32,503 nt of DNA from Syntrophaceae bacterium (lineage in GTDB: Bacteria > Desulfobacterota > BSN033 > UBA1163), in contig JAGXSW010000127.1 in NCBI GenBank assembly GCA_018333715.1, positions 1 to 32,503 of the forward strand. The letters are read 5' to 3'. Each line of letters begins with the position of its first letter. The stretch's first letter is position 1. The position numbers were made by a program, and so were the translations under genes. Positions 25,473-32,503 of this stretch are shown piece after piece. Below the pieces are notes generated by a model. It was not told the origin of the DNA. It did not search any database and saw only the letters and a program-made list of their open reading frames with translations.

Positions 25473-25501
25473 CCTTATCTCCGATTCTCCCTATCTCCCC
25501 A

Positions 25502-26128
25502 TCACAAATATTCTTTTACGCCCCGGAAGGTCTTCCGGTGGATTTCGCAGATGCCGAATCTCTCAATGGCCTTCCGGTGCTCTTTTGTCCCGTAACCTTT
25601 GTGTTTGGCAAAATGATATTGAGGGTACTTCTCGTGGCACTCCAGCATCATACGGTCCCGGGTTACCTTGGCCACGATGGATGCCGCCGCAATGGAGTTG
25701 CAAATCTGGTCTCCTTTGCGGATGGGCTTCTGGGGTACGGGAAAATGGAGGGTCTGATTTCCATCGATCAGAATAAAATCGGGGGGCAAGGGAAGACTAC
25801 CAACAGCCAGGACCATCGCTTTCAAAGTGGCCTGGAGGATATTGAGGAGATCGATCTCCTTGTGATGGACTACACCGAGCCCGACGCCAAGGGCTTTCTG
25901 ATAGATGTGTTTGTAAAGTTCTTCTCGTTTCCTGGAGGATATCTTCTTGGAATCAAAGAGCTTCTGACCGATACCTTCTTCCGGAAGGATGACAGCCGAG
26001 GCTACGACAGGCCCGGCGAGAGGGCCTCTTCCCGCCTCATCCACACCGGCAACCCGCCGGTAGCCCTGCCCATGGTACATCTTTTCGAAATAGTCCATGG
26101 GCTGAGCGGGAAGAGAAGGAAAAAGCAT
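25502..26128 (-). CDS. rnhB: Ribonuclease HII
   Basis: RVAGVDEAGRGPLAGPVVASAVIL; DSKKISSRKREELY; AAASIVAKVTRDRMM. Start may be 26098 (MDYFEK). Confidence 0.96.
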   Translation of the reverse strand: MLFPSLPAQPMDYFEKMYHGQGYRRVAGVDEAGRGPLAGPVVASAVILPEEGIGQKLFDSKKISSRKREELYKHIYQKALGVGLGVVHHKEIDLLNILQATLKAMVLAVGSLPLPPDFILIDGNQTLHFPVPQKPIRKGDQICNSIAAASIVAKVTRDRMMLECHEKYPQYHFAKHKGYGTKEHRKAIERFGICEIHRKTFRGVKEYL

Positions 26129-26140
26129 CGCAAAACCGAT

Positions 26141-26228
26141 TGGAATGATGGAATAGTGGAATATTGGGTTTTTAAGATTCAGTATTTCTTCCCATCATTC
26201 CATCATTCCATCGTTCCATTATTCCATT
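26141..26228. repeat. Octamer array with different core (TGGAATNN ... ATTCCANN), site D
   Basis: tggaatga tggaatag tggaatat tggg (26141-26168) and ccca ... attccatc attccatc gttccatt attccatt (26191-26228); right half abuts the rplS stop. Confidence 0.88.
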
Positions 26229-26581
26229 TAATTTACCTGTTTCTTTTCGCCCCGGATCCTGGCCGCCTTGCCTTTCAGGCCTCTCAAATAGAAGAGCTTT
26301 GCCCGTCTCACCTTACCGCGGCTGATCACATCGATCCGATCAATTCTGGGGGAATGCATAGGAAAGATTCTTTCCACCCCTATCCCGTAGGAGATCTTCC
26401 TGACAGTGAAGCTTGACCGGATCCCTCCTGCCTTTTTGCGAATGACCACTCCTTCAAATGGCTGTATTCTCTCTTTTTCTCCCTCGATGATCTTCACGTG
26501 GACCCGGACCGTATCACCCACCTTGAATGGGGTGAGGTCCGTTCGTAACTGTTCTCTTTCAATCAGCTCTAACGGATTCAT
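26228..26581 (-). CDS. rplS: 50S ribosomal protein L19
   Basis: [62 protein letters not shown]. Confidence 0.97.
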   Translation of the reverse strand: MNPLELIEREQLRTDLTPFKVGDTVRVHVKIIEGEKERIQPFEGVVIRKKAGGIRSSFTVRKISYGIGVERIFPMHSPRIDRIDVISRGKVRRAKLFYLRGLKGKAARIRGEKKQVN

Positions 26582-26594
26582 CTTACTCTCCCTT

Positions 26595-27161
26595 CTATTC
26601 GATGCGTTCGCCTAACAGCCGATCCAGGATGATGGCAACAGCTGAACGAACCGAGAGGTGATTATAACCTTTCCCTTCAATCGGCGCCAATACATAATCT
26701 GAACTTCCTTTAACCTCCAGGGTCAAACCCCATCCGGTCCCAAACAGAAGAAAAAACGGAGTTTCCCTAACCTCCAACAGTTTCCGAAACCCTCCATAAC
26801 CAATACAATCGGGGTAAGGAGAGGCTCCGGTGGCAACCCTCTTGGCTTTCTTCTGATGGAGACGCGAAATTTCCTGATCCGCCTCATCAATGCTTCGGGA
26901 CACCCGGACAAGGGAGAGGGCTTCTTTTCTCGTGGTATTATACACTGAGCCTGCCCCCTGCCTCCAATGGCTGGTGATCCTCTCCACCAACTCCACCTGG
27001 CTTTCAAGGGGAGTGATGATGAAAAAACCTCCCAGTCCGAACGTTCTCGCACAGCGGGAAATATCGTGAATATCGAAGTTGGTCACAGCGGTCGTGACCA
27101 CCTCTCTTCTCCTGTCATAGACAGGATGGTGAACCAATCCGATGTAGAGATTAGAGGACAT
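26595..27161 (-). CDS. RNA methyltransferase (SPOUT-like, Methyltrn_RNA_4 type)
   Basis: [55 protein letters not shown]; located next to trmD. Confidence 0.85.
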   Translation of the reverse strand: MSSNLYIGLVHHPVYDRRREVVTTAVTNFDIHDISRCARTFGLGGFFIITPLESQVELVERITSHWRQGAGSVYNTTRKEALSLVRVSRSIDEADQEISRLHQKKAKRVATGASPYPDCIGYGGFRKLLEVRETPFFLLFGTGWGLTLEVKGSSDYVLAPIEGKGYNHLSVRSAVAIILDRLLGERIE

Positions 27162-27338
27162 TTTCCAGAAAAATAGCCCCAATTATCTCCCTCTTCCCTG
27201 GCGCCTGCCTGCACGAAGCGTTTCGGCGAAGGCAGGGGAGAGGGGGAAACAAGCCATGTTCACCCCCACCCTCACCCTCCCCCATCAAGGGGGAGGGAAT
27301 TCTTTGTTATATTTTCATCGTTTGAGGAAATGCGCCCG

Positions 27339-28076
27339 TCACGAAACATCCTTTTTTGATATCTCTTCCAGGATCTTTTTATCTTCCTCAGAAAGAGAAG
27401 CTTTGCTGAACAGATCCGGCCTTCTCATCCACGTTCGTCTCAGGGCCTCTTTCCTTCTCCAGAGAGAGATCGCATGATGGTTTCCCGAAAGGAGGACTTC
27501 GGGAACTTCATACCCCCTGAAACTTGCAGGCCTGGTATACTGGGGATATTCCAGCAAAGAACCAAAGAAGGAATCTTCCTCCGCCGACCGGTCCGACCCG
27601 AGCGCTCCGGGCAAAAGCCTTGTGACCGCATCGATCAGAACCATGGCGGCCAGTTCTCCTCCGGTCAGAACATAATCCCCGATCGATATCTCCTCATCGA
27701 TGAAGAGATCCCTCACCCTCTCATCCACTCCTTCATACCTGCCGCAGAGAAGAATGAGGTGGGATCGTGAAGAGAGTTCCCTCACCATCTCCTGATTCAA
27801 CGGCTTTCCTTCGGGAGTGAGATAGATTGTCCTGACCGATGGATCTTCTGATTTCACCTGTTCAATGGCCCGGGCAATGGGTTCCACTTTCATCACCATG
27901 CCCTGCCCTCCGCCATAGGGAGCATCATCGACGATCCGGTGCTTATCAAGGGCAAAGTCCCGGATATTGATCGTTCTCACCTCGATCAGCCCTTTTTTAA
28001 TCGCTTTGGCCAGGATGCTCTCCTGAAAGGGAGAAGAAAACATCTCCGGGAAAAGGGTGAGGATGTCAAATCTCAT
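27339..28076 (-). CDS. trmD: tRNA (guanine-N1)-methyltransferase
   Basis: [73 protein letters not shown]. Confidence 0.97.
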   Translation of the reverse strand: MRFDILTLFPEMFSSPFQESILAKAIKKGLIEVRTINIRDFALDKHRIVDDAPYGGGQGMVMKVEPIARAIEQVKSEDPSVRTIYLTPEGKPLNQEMVRELSSRSHLILLCGRYEGVDERVRDLFIDEEISIGDYVLTGGELAAMVLIDAVTRLLPGALGSDRSAEEDSFFGSLLEYPQYTRPASFRGYEVPEVLLSGNHHAISLWRRKEALRRTWMRRPDLFSKASLSEEDKKILEEISKKDVS

Positions 28077-28593
28077 CTTCCTCCTCCCACAACCCCTCCA
28101 TCCGGACCACTGTCATCACCCTTCTTTGACGGTCAATGCTCTGGATCACCCCTTCGGTTGCCGGCAGAAAGATCTCCCCTCTCTTTCCCTCGACGACATA
28201 GATATCATGGGCGCCTGTTGGAAAGATCTTCTTCACCGTCCCGATCCTTTTGCCCTTCTCTGTCTCCACCGCCATCCCCAGAATCTCGAACCAGTAATAT
28301 TCCCCTTCTTCGGGCTCGGGGAGGTCTTCTCTGCGGACGAGAATCTCCTTACCGATGAGACCCTCCGTCTCTTCGATCTTTTCGATCCCTTTCAATCTTA
28401 GGATAAGGCGTGGCGGTTGAGGGGTGACTTCCAGAACTTCAAAGGGTTCCAGTCTTCCTGAGTCGTCCTTGATGAAAACCTTCTGATAAAGGAGAAAGCG
28501 GTCGGGGTCGTCCCCGAAATAATCTACTTTGATCTTCCCCCTGACCCCATGGGGCTTGCCCACCCTCCCGATCGGGTAAAGAGTTTGCTCCAT
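28066..28593 (-). CDS. rimM: Ribosome maturation factor RimM
   Basis: [28 protein letters not shown]; overlaps trmD by 11 nt. Confidence 0.95.
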   Translation of the reverse strand: MEQTLYPIGRVGKPHGVRGKIKVDYFGDDPDRFLLYQKVFIKDDSGRLEPFEVLEVTPQPPRLILRLKGIEKIEETEGLIGKEILVRREDLPEPEEGEYYWFEILGMAVETEKGKRIGTVKKIFPTGAHDIYVVEGKRGEIFLPATEGVIQSIDRQRRVMTVVRMEGLWEEEDEI

Positions 28594-28599
28594 GGGTCT

Positions 28600-28836
28600 C
28601 TATTCGATGATTTCCAGGACAGAGCGTTTACCCAGATTGGCAGAAGCCGCTCCCAGAATCACGCGGATGGCCCTTGCCGTTCTGCCCTGTTTTCCGATCA
28701 CCTTCCCCAGATCATCCTTTGCTACGGAGAGCTCGATGACCGAGGTCCTCTCCCCTTCGACTTCAGAAACCCTGACCTGCTCCGGATGGTCGACCAATGC
28801 CTTGGCGATAAACTCAATCAACTCCTTTGTCGTCAT
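28600..28836 (-). CDS. khpA: KH-domain RNA-binding protein
   Basis: 78 aa; [28 protein letters not shown]. Confidence 0.95.
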   Translation of the reverse strand: MTTKELIEFIAKALVDHPEQVRVSEVEGERTSVIELSVAKDDLGKVIGKQGRTARAIRVILGAASANLGKRSVLEIIE

Positions 28837-28907
28837 CCTCCCACCTCCAATTCGAGCAACCGCTCTCGGAGAGATCCCTGGAAATCAATCCTGGGAGAAA
28901 AGGCAAT

Positions 28908-29177
28908 CTATTCTTTTTTGCCCTCCGCCAACTTCTTCGTCACACCCGAACGAATCAGAAGCTGACGGACGGTCGGGGTGGGCTGGACTCCCTTTTTCAG
29001 CCAGCCTATCGCCTTCTCTTCCTTAATTCGGACTTCTGCCGGATCTTTCCCTGGATCGTAAGTCCCTACCTGTTCGATAAACCTCCCGTCTCTTGGGGAA
29101 CGGCGGTCTGCAACCACAATCCGATAAAAAGGCTTCTTCTTCCCGCCAAATCTCATCAATCTCATTGATGCAGCCAT
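28908..29177 (-). CDS. rpsP: 30S ribosomal protein S16
   Basis: [50 protein letters not shown] upstream of ATG 29177. Confidence 0.96.
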   Translation of the reverse strand: MAASMRLMRFGGKKKPFYRIVVADRRSPRDGRFIEQVGTYDPGKDPAEVRIKEEKAIGWLKKGVQPTPTVRQLLIRSGVTKKLAEGKKE

Positions 29178-29223
29178 ATTGCTTTGATCACCTCCTTTAT
29201 CAAAAAATCGCATAGGGCAGAGA

Positions 29224-29280
29224 GTAGCGTCGGCATTTATTGCCGACGACCCCTTCGCCCCCAATAAATGGGGGCGCTAC
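29224..29280. repeat. Paired-hairpin intergenic repeat with inverted ends
   Basis: gtagcgtcggcatttattgccgacgaccccttcgcccccaataaatgggggcgctac: two stem-loops bounded by gtagcg/cgctac; same layout as 2031-2123. Confidence 0.85.
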
Positions 29281-29303
29281 ACAAAACCATGCGCTATGTG
29301 TCT

Positions 29304-30644
29304 TTATGAAAAGAACGGCGCCTGCCCTCTTCCCAATCCTTTGCCGCCCATTTTGGAAAACTGTTTCATCATCTTTCGGGTCTGGGCATACTGTTTTAAG
29401 AGTCGATTGACCTCCTGAACGCTTGTCCCGCTTCCTGCTGCAATCCTCAATCGCCGGCTCCCATTGATGATCGTGAAATTGATCCTCTCCTTGAACGTCA
29501 TCGAGTTGATGATGGCCTCCACTCTGCCAAGCTCCCTGTCATCCACCTGGAGGCCTCCCATTCCTTTCATCTTTTTTGGAAGCCCGGGGATCATATTGAG
29601 GATCGATTCGAGCGACCCCATCTTCCGAACTTGCTGAAGCTGATCCCGGAAATCCTCCAGCGTGAAAGAATCCTTCCGGATCTTCTTCTCTAATTCTTTA
29701 ACCTTCTTCTCATCAAAGGTGGCCTCTGCCTTCTCGATCAGGGTCAGGACATCACCCATGCCCAGAATTCTTGAAACCATCCGTTCGGGATGGAAGACTT
29801 CGAGGGCATCGAGCTTCTCCCCCACGCCGATGAATTTAATCGGTCTCTGCGTCACCGCTTTGATCGAAAGGGCCGCTCCTCCACGGGCGTCCCCGTCCAT
29901 TTTGGTCAGGATGATTCCATCGACGCCCAGCCGCTCATTAAAACTCTTTGCGACATTGACGGCATCCTGTCCGGTCATGGCGTCGGCGACGAAAAGAACC
30001 TCTCTCGGCTTGATCTGGGTTTTGATTTCTCTGAGTTCAAGCATCAATGCCTCATCGATATGAAGCCTTCCAGCCGTATCGATGAGCATCAGATCGTATC
30101 CCCCCTTCAGGGCCGCATCCCTCGCCTTTAGGCAGATATCGAGCGGCATCTGCGAAGGCCCTGGGCGGTAGAAATCGACCTTCAACTCTTCTCCCAATTT
30201 TTGCAACTGCTCGATGGCGGCCGGCCGGTAGACATCCGCTGGGACGAGGTAGGGTCGTTTCTTCATCCCCTGGAAGTGGCGTGCCAGTTTGGCTGCGGTG
30301 GTCGTCTTTCCACATCCGTGCAGACCGACGAGCATGATCGGAACAGGAGGACTTCCTGAAAGTTGAATCCTCTGTTCCTGACCGCCCATCAGTGAAGTCA
30401 TCTCCTCCTTCACGATCTTGATCAGTTGCTGAGCAGGAGTAAGGCTCGCCATCACCTCCTGACCGACAGCTCTCCCCTGGACAGACTGGATAAAATCCTT
30501 CACCACCTTGAAATTGACATCCGCCTCGAGCAGGGCCACCCTCACCTCTTTGAGGGCCTCCTGGATATTCTGCTCGGTTAACTTTCCGTGGCCTCGAAGT
30601 TTCTTAAAAACGCCATCTAATTTGGATGAAAGATTTTCAAACAT
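29304..30644 (-). CDS. ffh: Signal recognition particle protein Ffh
   Basis: MFENLSSKLDGVFKKLRGHGKLTEQNI; GLHGCGKTTTAAKLA; DTAGRLHID; M-domain GSGTSVQEVNRLLKQYAQTRKMMKQF. Confidence 0.97.
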   Translation of the reverse strand: MFENLSSKLDGVFKKLRGHGKLTEQNIQEALKEVRVALLEADVNFKVVKDFIQSVQGRAVGQEVMASLTPAQQLIKIVKEEMTSLMGGQEQRIQLSGSPPVPIMLVGLHGCGKTTTAAKLARHFQGMKKRPYLVPADVYRPAAIEQLQKLGEELKVDFYRPGPSQMPLDICLKARDAALKGGYDLMLIDTAGRLHIDEALMLELREIKTQIKPREVLFVADAMTGQDAVNVAKSFNERLGVDGIILTKMDGDARGGAALSIKAVTQRPIKFIGVGEKLDALEVFHPERMVSRILGMGDVLTLIEKAEATFDEKKVKELEKKIRKDSFTLEDFRDQLQQVRKMGSLESILNMIPGLPKKMKGMGGLQVDDRELGRVEAIINSMTFKERINFTIINGSRRLRIAAGSGTSVQEVNRLLKQYAQTRKMMKQFSKMGGKGLGRGQAPFFS

Positions 30645-30697
30645 GTCTTGTGCTCAAATTCGTTAAAGGAAGGTGATCAGATCGGGGAGCCCTCTTA

Positions 30698-32353
30698 TCA
30701 TTTCAGCTTTTCAAATTCCCCACCGGGAAGAACCCTCACCTTTCCTCTTCCTCCCGGTCCTCCTTTTACCTCTATACGATTCTTCGCAATATCGAAAATG
30801 ATCTCCTCTCCGGAGACCAAATTGTCACCTTCCCATACTTTTGGGTCGCCGGTCAAAACCACCTTCTGATCCCTATTATAAAAGACAGCCTTCTGACAAT
30901 TGGCGACCCGAAGCCCCTGCTGGATTTTCACATTCCCTCCGGCCACCACCCTCTCAATCCCCTTGCCATCTTCAAAGACCAGGGCCTCGAGAGAATCGGA
31001 ATAGATGACCATATCCTTCTGCCGGGCCACCACATTCCCCCTGAAGACAATCAGATTCTCTTTGGAAAAAGTCTCCACCCTGTCTGAAGTGATGTCAATG
31101 GGCTCGCCCGTGTCCCCCAATTTGACTTCCCTGGATTCAGCGGGAGTCTCCTTTCTCAAAACCTCCCTTTCTTTCGTTGAGGGGAGGGACGGTATTTCTC
31201 TGGTCTCAGGCGTTGCAGGTGGGGGAGGGAGCGCCGCCATCCGCTTTTCATCCTCTGGTTTTGCCTCGACCTTTAACTCTTCCTTCGTAGGAGGCAGAGG
31301 GGAGGGAGCACGAAGTTGTCTCCCTTCCTCTTCGTATTTGACCAATGGCGCGGTCACTTTCCTGGTCTCTTCTTTTGGAACTGCTGGCTCGCCCGGCTTT
31401 TCAGCGGAAGGAGGGACAACCTTCCTCTCTTCCCTCCTTAACTCCATCTTATCCCCTTTCAGTAAAACCGGCTGTCTTCCCTCTTCATCGAATTTGGCCA
31501 GAGCAACTGTTTCAGCCTCTCCCTCTTTCGCATCCCCCTTCTTTTTGGGATCTCTGGCTTTTGCCTTTCGAATAACCGTCTTCTCCTTCTTGCCCTGATC
31601 CAGGATCGATTTGGCCTCCCTGTAATGGGAACTCTTCGGATATTCGTTGACAATTCGGGTGAAGGCTTCCCTTGCCTTCTCCCATTGATCAAGTTCAAGG
31701 TAGCTCTTTCCTAAAAGATAAAGCGCCTTATCCTCCTCATCCCTCCTCTGGAATTTCTCCAGTAATCCTTCGAACCTGGAGGCTGCCGCCGGATATTTGC
31801 CCTGTTTGTAATAGAAATTTCCAATATAGAACTCGTGGTCAGCCAGCTGCTTCTTGCAGGTCTCAATCTTTTCTTTAGCCTTATCGGTAAAGAGGCTCTG
31901 AGGAGTGTTGGCCACCAGGAATTCAAAATTGGAGAGGGCCTTTTGGGTGGGGGCCTGATCCCGGTCGTGGGTTCGCATCTGGCTGAAATAAGCCATACCG
32001 ATCTGATATTGAACATAAGGGATTTCCTCATGGGTAGGACGGGTCTTCTTGAACTCCTCATAGGCGGCGATGGCTTCCACATAATCCTTCTTAAAGAAGT
32101 GGCAATCCCCGACCTTCACCTCTGCCCACTGGGTATAAGGCGGGCTATCCGGAAAGTTTGACTTGACCTGTTCAAATATATTTAATGCTTCGGAATAGTC
32201 CCTCTTATTGAACCGCTCCAATCCCTGCCGGTAGAGCGCCTCCGGATCTCCCTTGATCGTTTTGACATCCTTTCCTTTCCCGGCGCATCCGTTCAAAAGG
32301 GAGAAGAGAATGAAAAGGAGAAGGAGTGTTTGAATAACGGGTATCTTTTTCAT
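30698..32353 (-). CDS. Lipoprotein with N-terminal BamD/TPR-like domain, acidic/basic linker, and C-terminal LptA/OstA-like domain
   Basis: Lipobox LLNGCAGK; EALYRQGLERFNKRDYSEALNIFEQVKSNFPDSPPYTQWAEVKVGDCHFFKKDYVEAIAAYEEFKKTRP (BamD-like); C-terminal PIDITSDRVETFSKENLIVFRGNVVARQKDMVIYSDSLEAL...NVKIQQGLRVANCQKAVFYNRDQKVVLTGDPKVWEG (OstA-like). Confidence 0.88.
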   Translation of the reverse strand: MKKIPVIQTLLLLFILFSLLNGCAGKGKDVKTIKGDPEALYRQGLERFNKRDYSEALNIFEQVKSNFPDSPPYTQWAEVKVGDCHFFKKDYVEAIAAYEEFKKTRPTHEEIPYVQYQIGMAYFSQMRTHDRDQAPTQKALSNFEFLVANTPQSLFTDKAKEKIETCKKQLADHEFYIGNFYYKQGKYPAAASRFEGLLEKFQRRDEEDKALYLLGKSYLELDQWEKAREAFTRIVNEYPKSSHYREAKSILDQGKKEKTVIRKAKARDPKKKGDAKEGEAETVALAKFDEEGRQPVLLKGDKMELRREERKVVPPSAEKPGEPAVPKEETRKVTAPLVKYEEEGRQLRAPSPLPPTKEELKVEAKPEDEKRMAALPPPPATPETREIPSLPSTKEREVLRKETPAESREVKLGDTGEPIDITSDRVETFSKENLIVFRGNVVARQKDMVIYSDSLEALVFEDGKGIERVVAGGNVKIQQGLRVANCQKAVFYNRDQKVVLTGDPKVWEGDNLVSGEEIIFDIAKNRIEVKGGPGGRGKVRVLPGGEFEKLK

Positions 32354-32503
32354 CGGACCTTCTTTTTAAAAATCGCCTATTATTATGATAGGAAGGGGGG
32401 TTGATGTCAATATTAAAAACTTAAACCGTAATGCGTCACTCTTCCGTGGAAAATTACCGGCCTTCGGGCAGGCATGTTGGAGAAAATCTTATAGCGGAAA
32501 CAT

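Noticed and set aside
25271-26416. 381-aa plus-strand ORF
   Set aside because: Runs antisense through yraN, an AT-rich repeat, rnhB, an octamer array and rplS; no recognisable family.

Overview
The window looks like ordinary bacterial chromosome, plausibly Desulfobacterota-like (inference only; no marker gene was searched). No phage, CRISPR array, rRNA or tRNA was recognised. Gene content from left to right: a truncated ORF; a SulP/MOT1-like molybdate/sulfate transporter with a ModE-type regulator; an aldehyde:ferredoxin oxidoreductase overlapping a sensor kinase with two CxxCH motifs; a DUF6599-like secreted protein; a Tat-type Fe-S aldo/keto reductase; two rhodanese paralogues, both interrupted by in-frame TGA at the active site, flanking a cupin; queF; an ArsC/LMW-PTP-like gene; a Zn-alcohol dehydrogenase; a B12-binding radical SAM protein; a livKHMGF-type ABC operon with a four-helix-bundle (S23/IVP-like) gene between livH and livM; an HTH/Hpt/broken-receiver cluster; a TPP riboswitch with thiD-thiN and thiC; then yraN, rnhB, rplS, an RNA methyltransferase, trmD, rimM, khpA, rpsP, ffh and a BamD-LptA-like fusion. 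The two strongest observations are: (1) the paired rhodanese genes read as selenoproteins (CAU, and possibly a double-Sec UGU motif), each with a bSECIS-like hairpin at the same offset after the TGA; (2) intergenic arrays of degenerate 8-bp repeats arranged as inverted halves, (TAGTCNNA)n ... (GACTANNN)n. These abut or supply flanking start and stop codons; one pair encloses the S23-like gene, one encloses a MITE, one is empty, and a fourth site uses a different core (TGGAATNN) with the same 8-bp period. Several MITE-like palindromic elements are also present, including one translated in-frame in a CDS and one in the thi leader.
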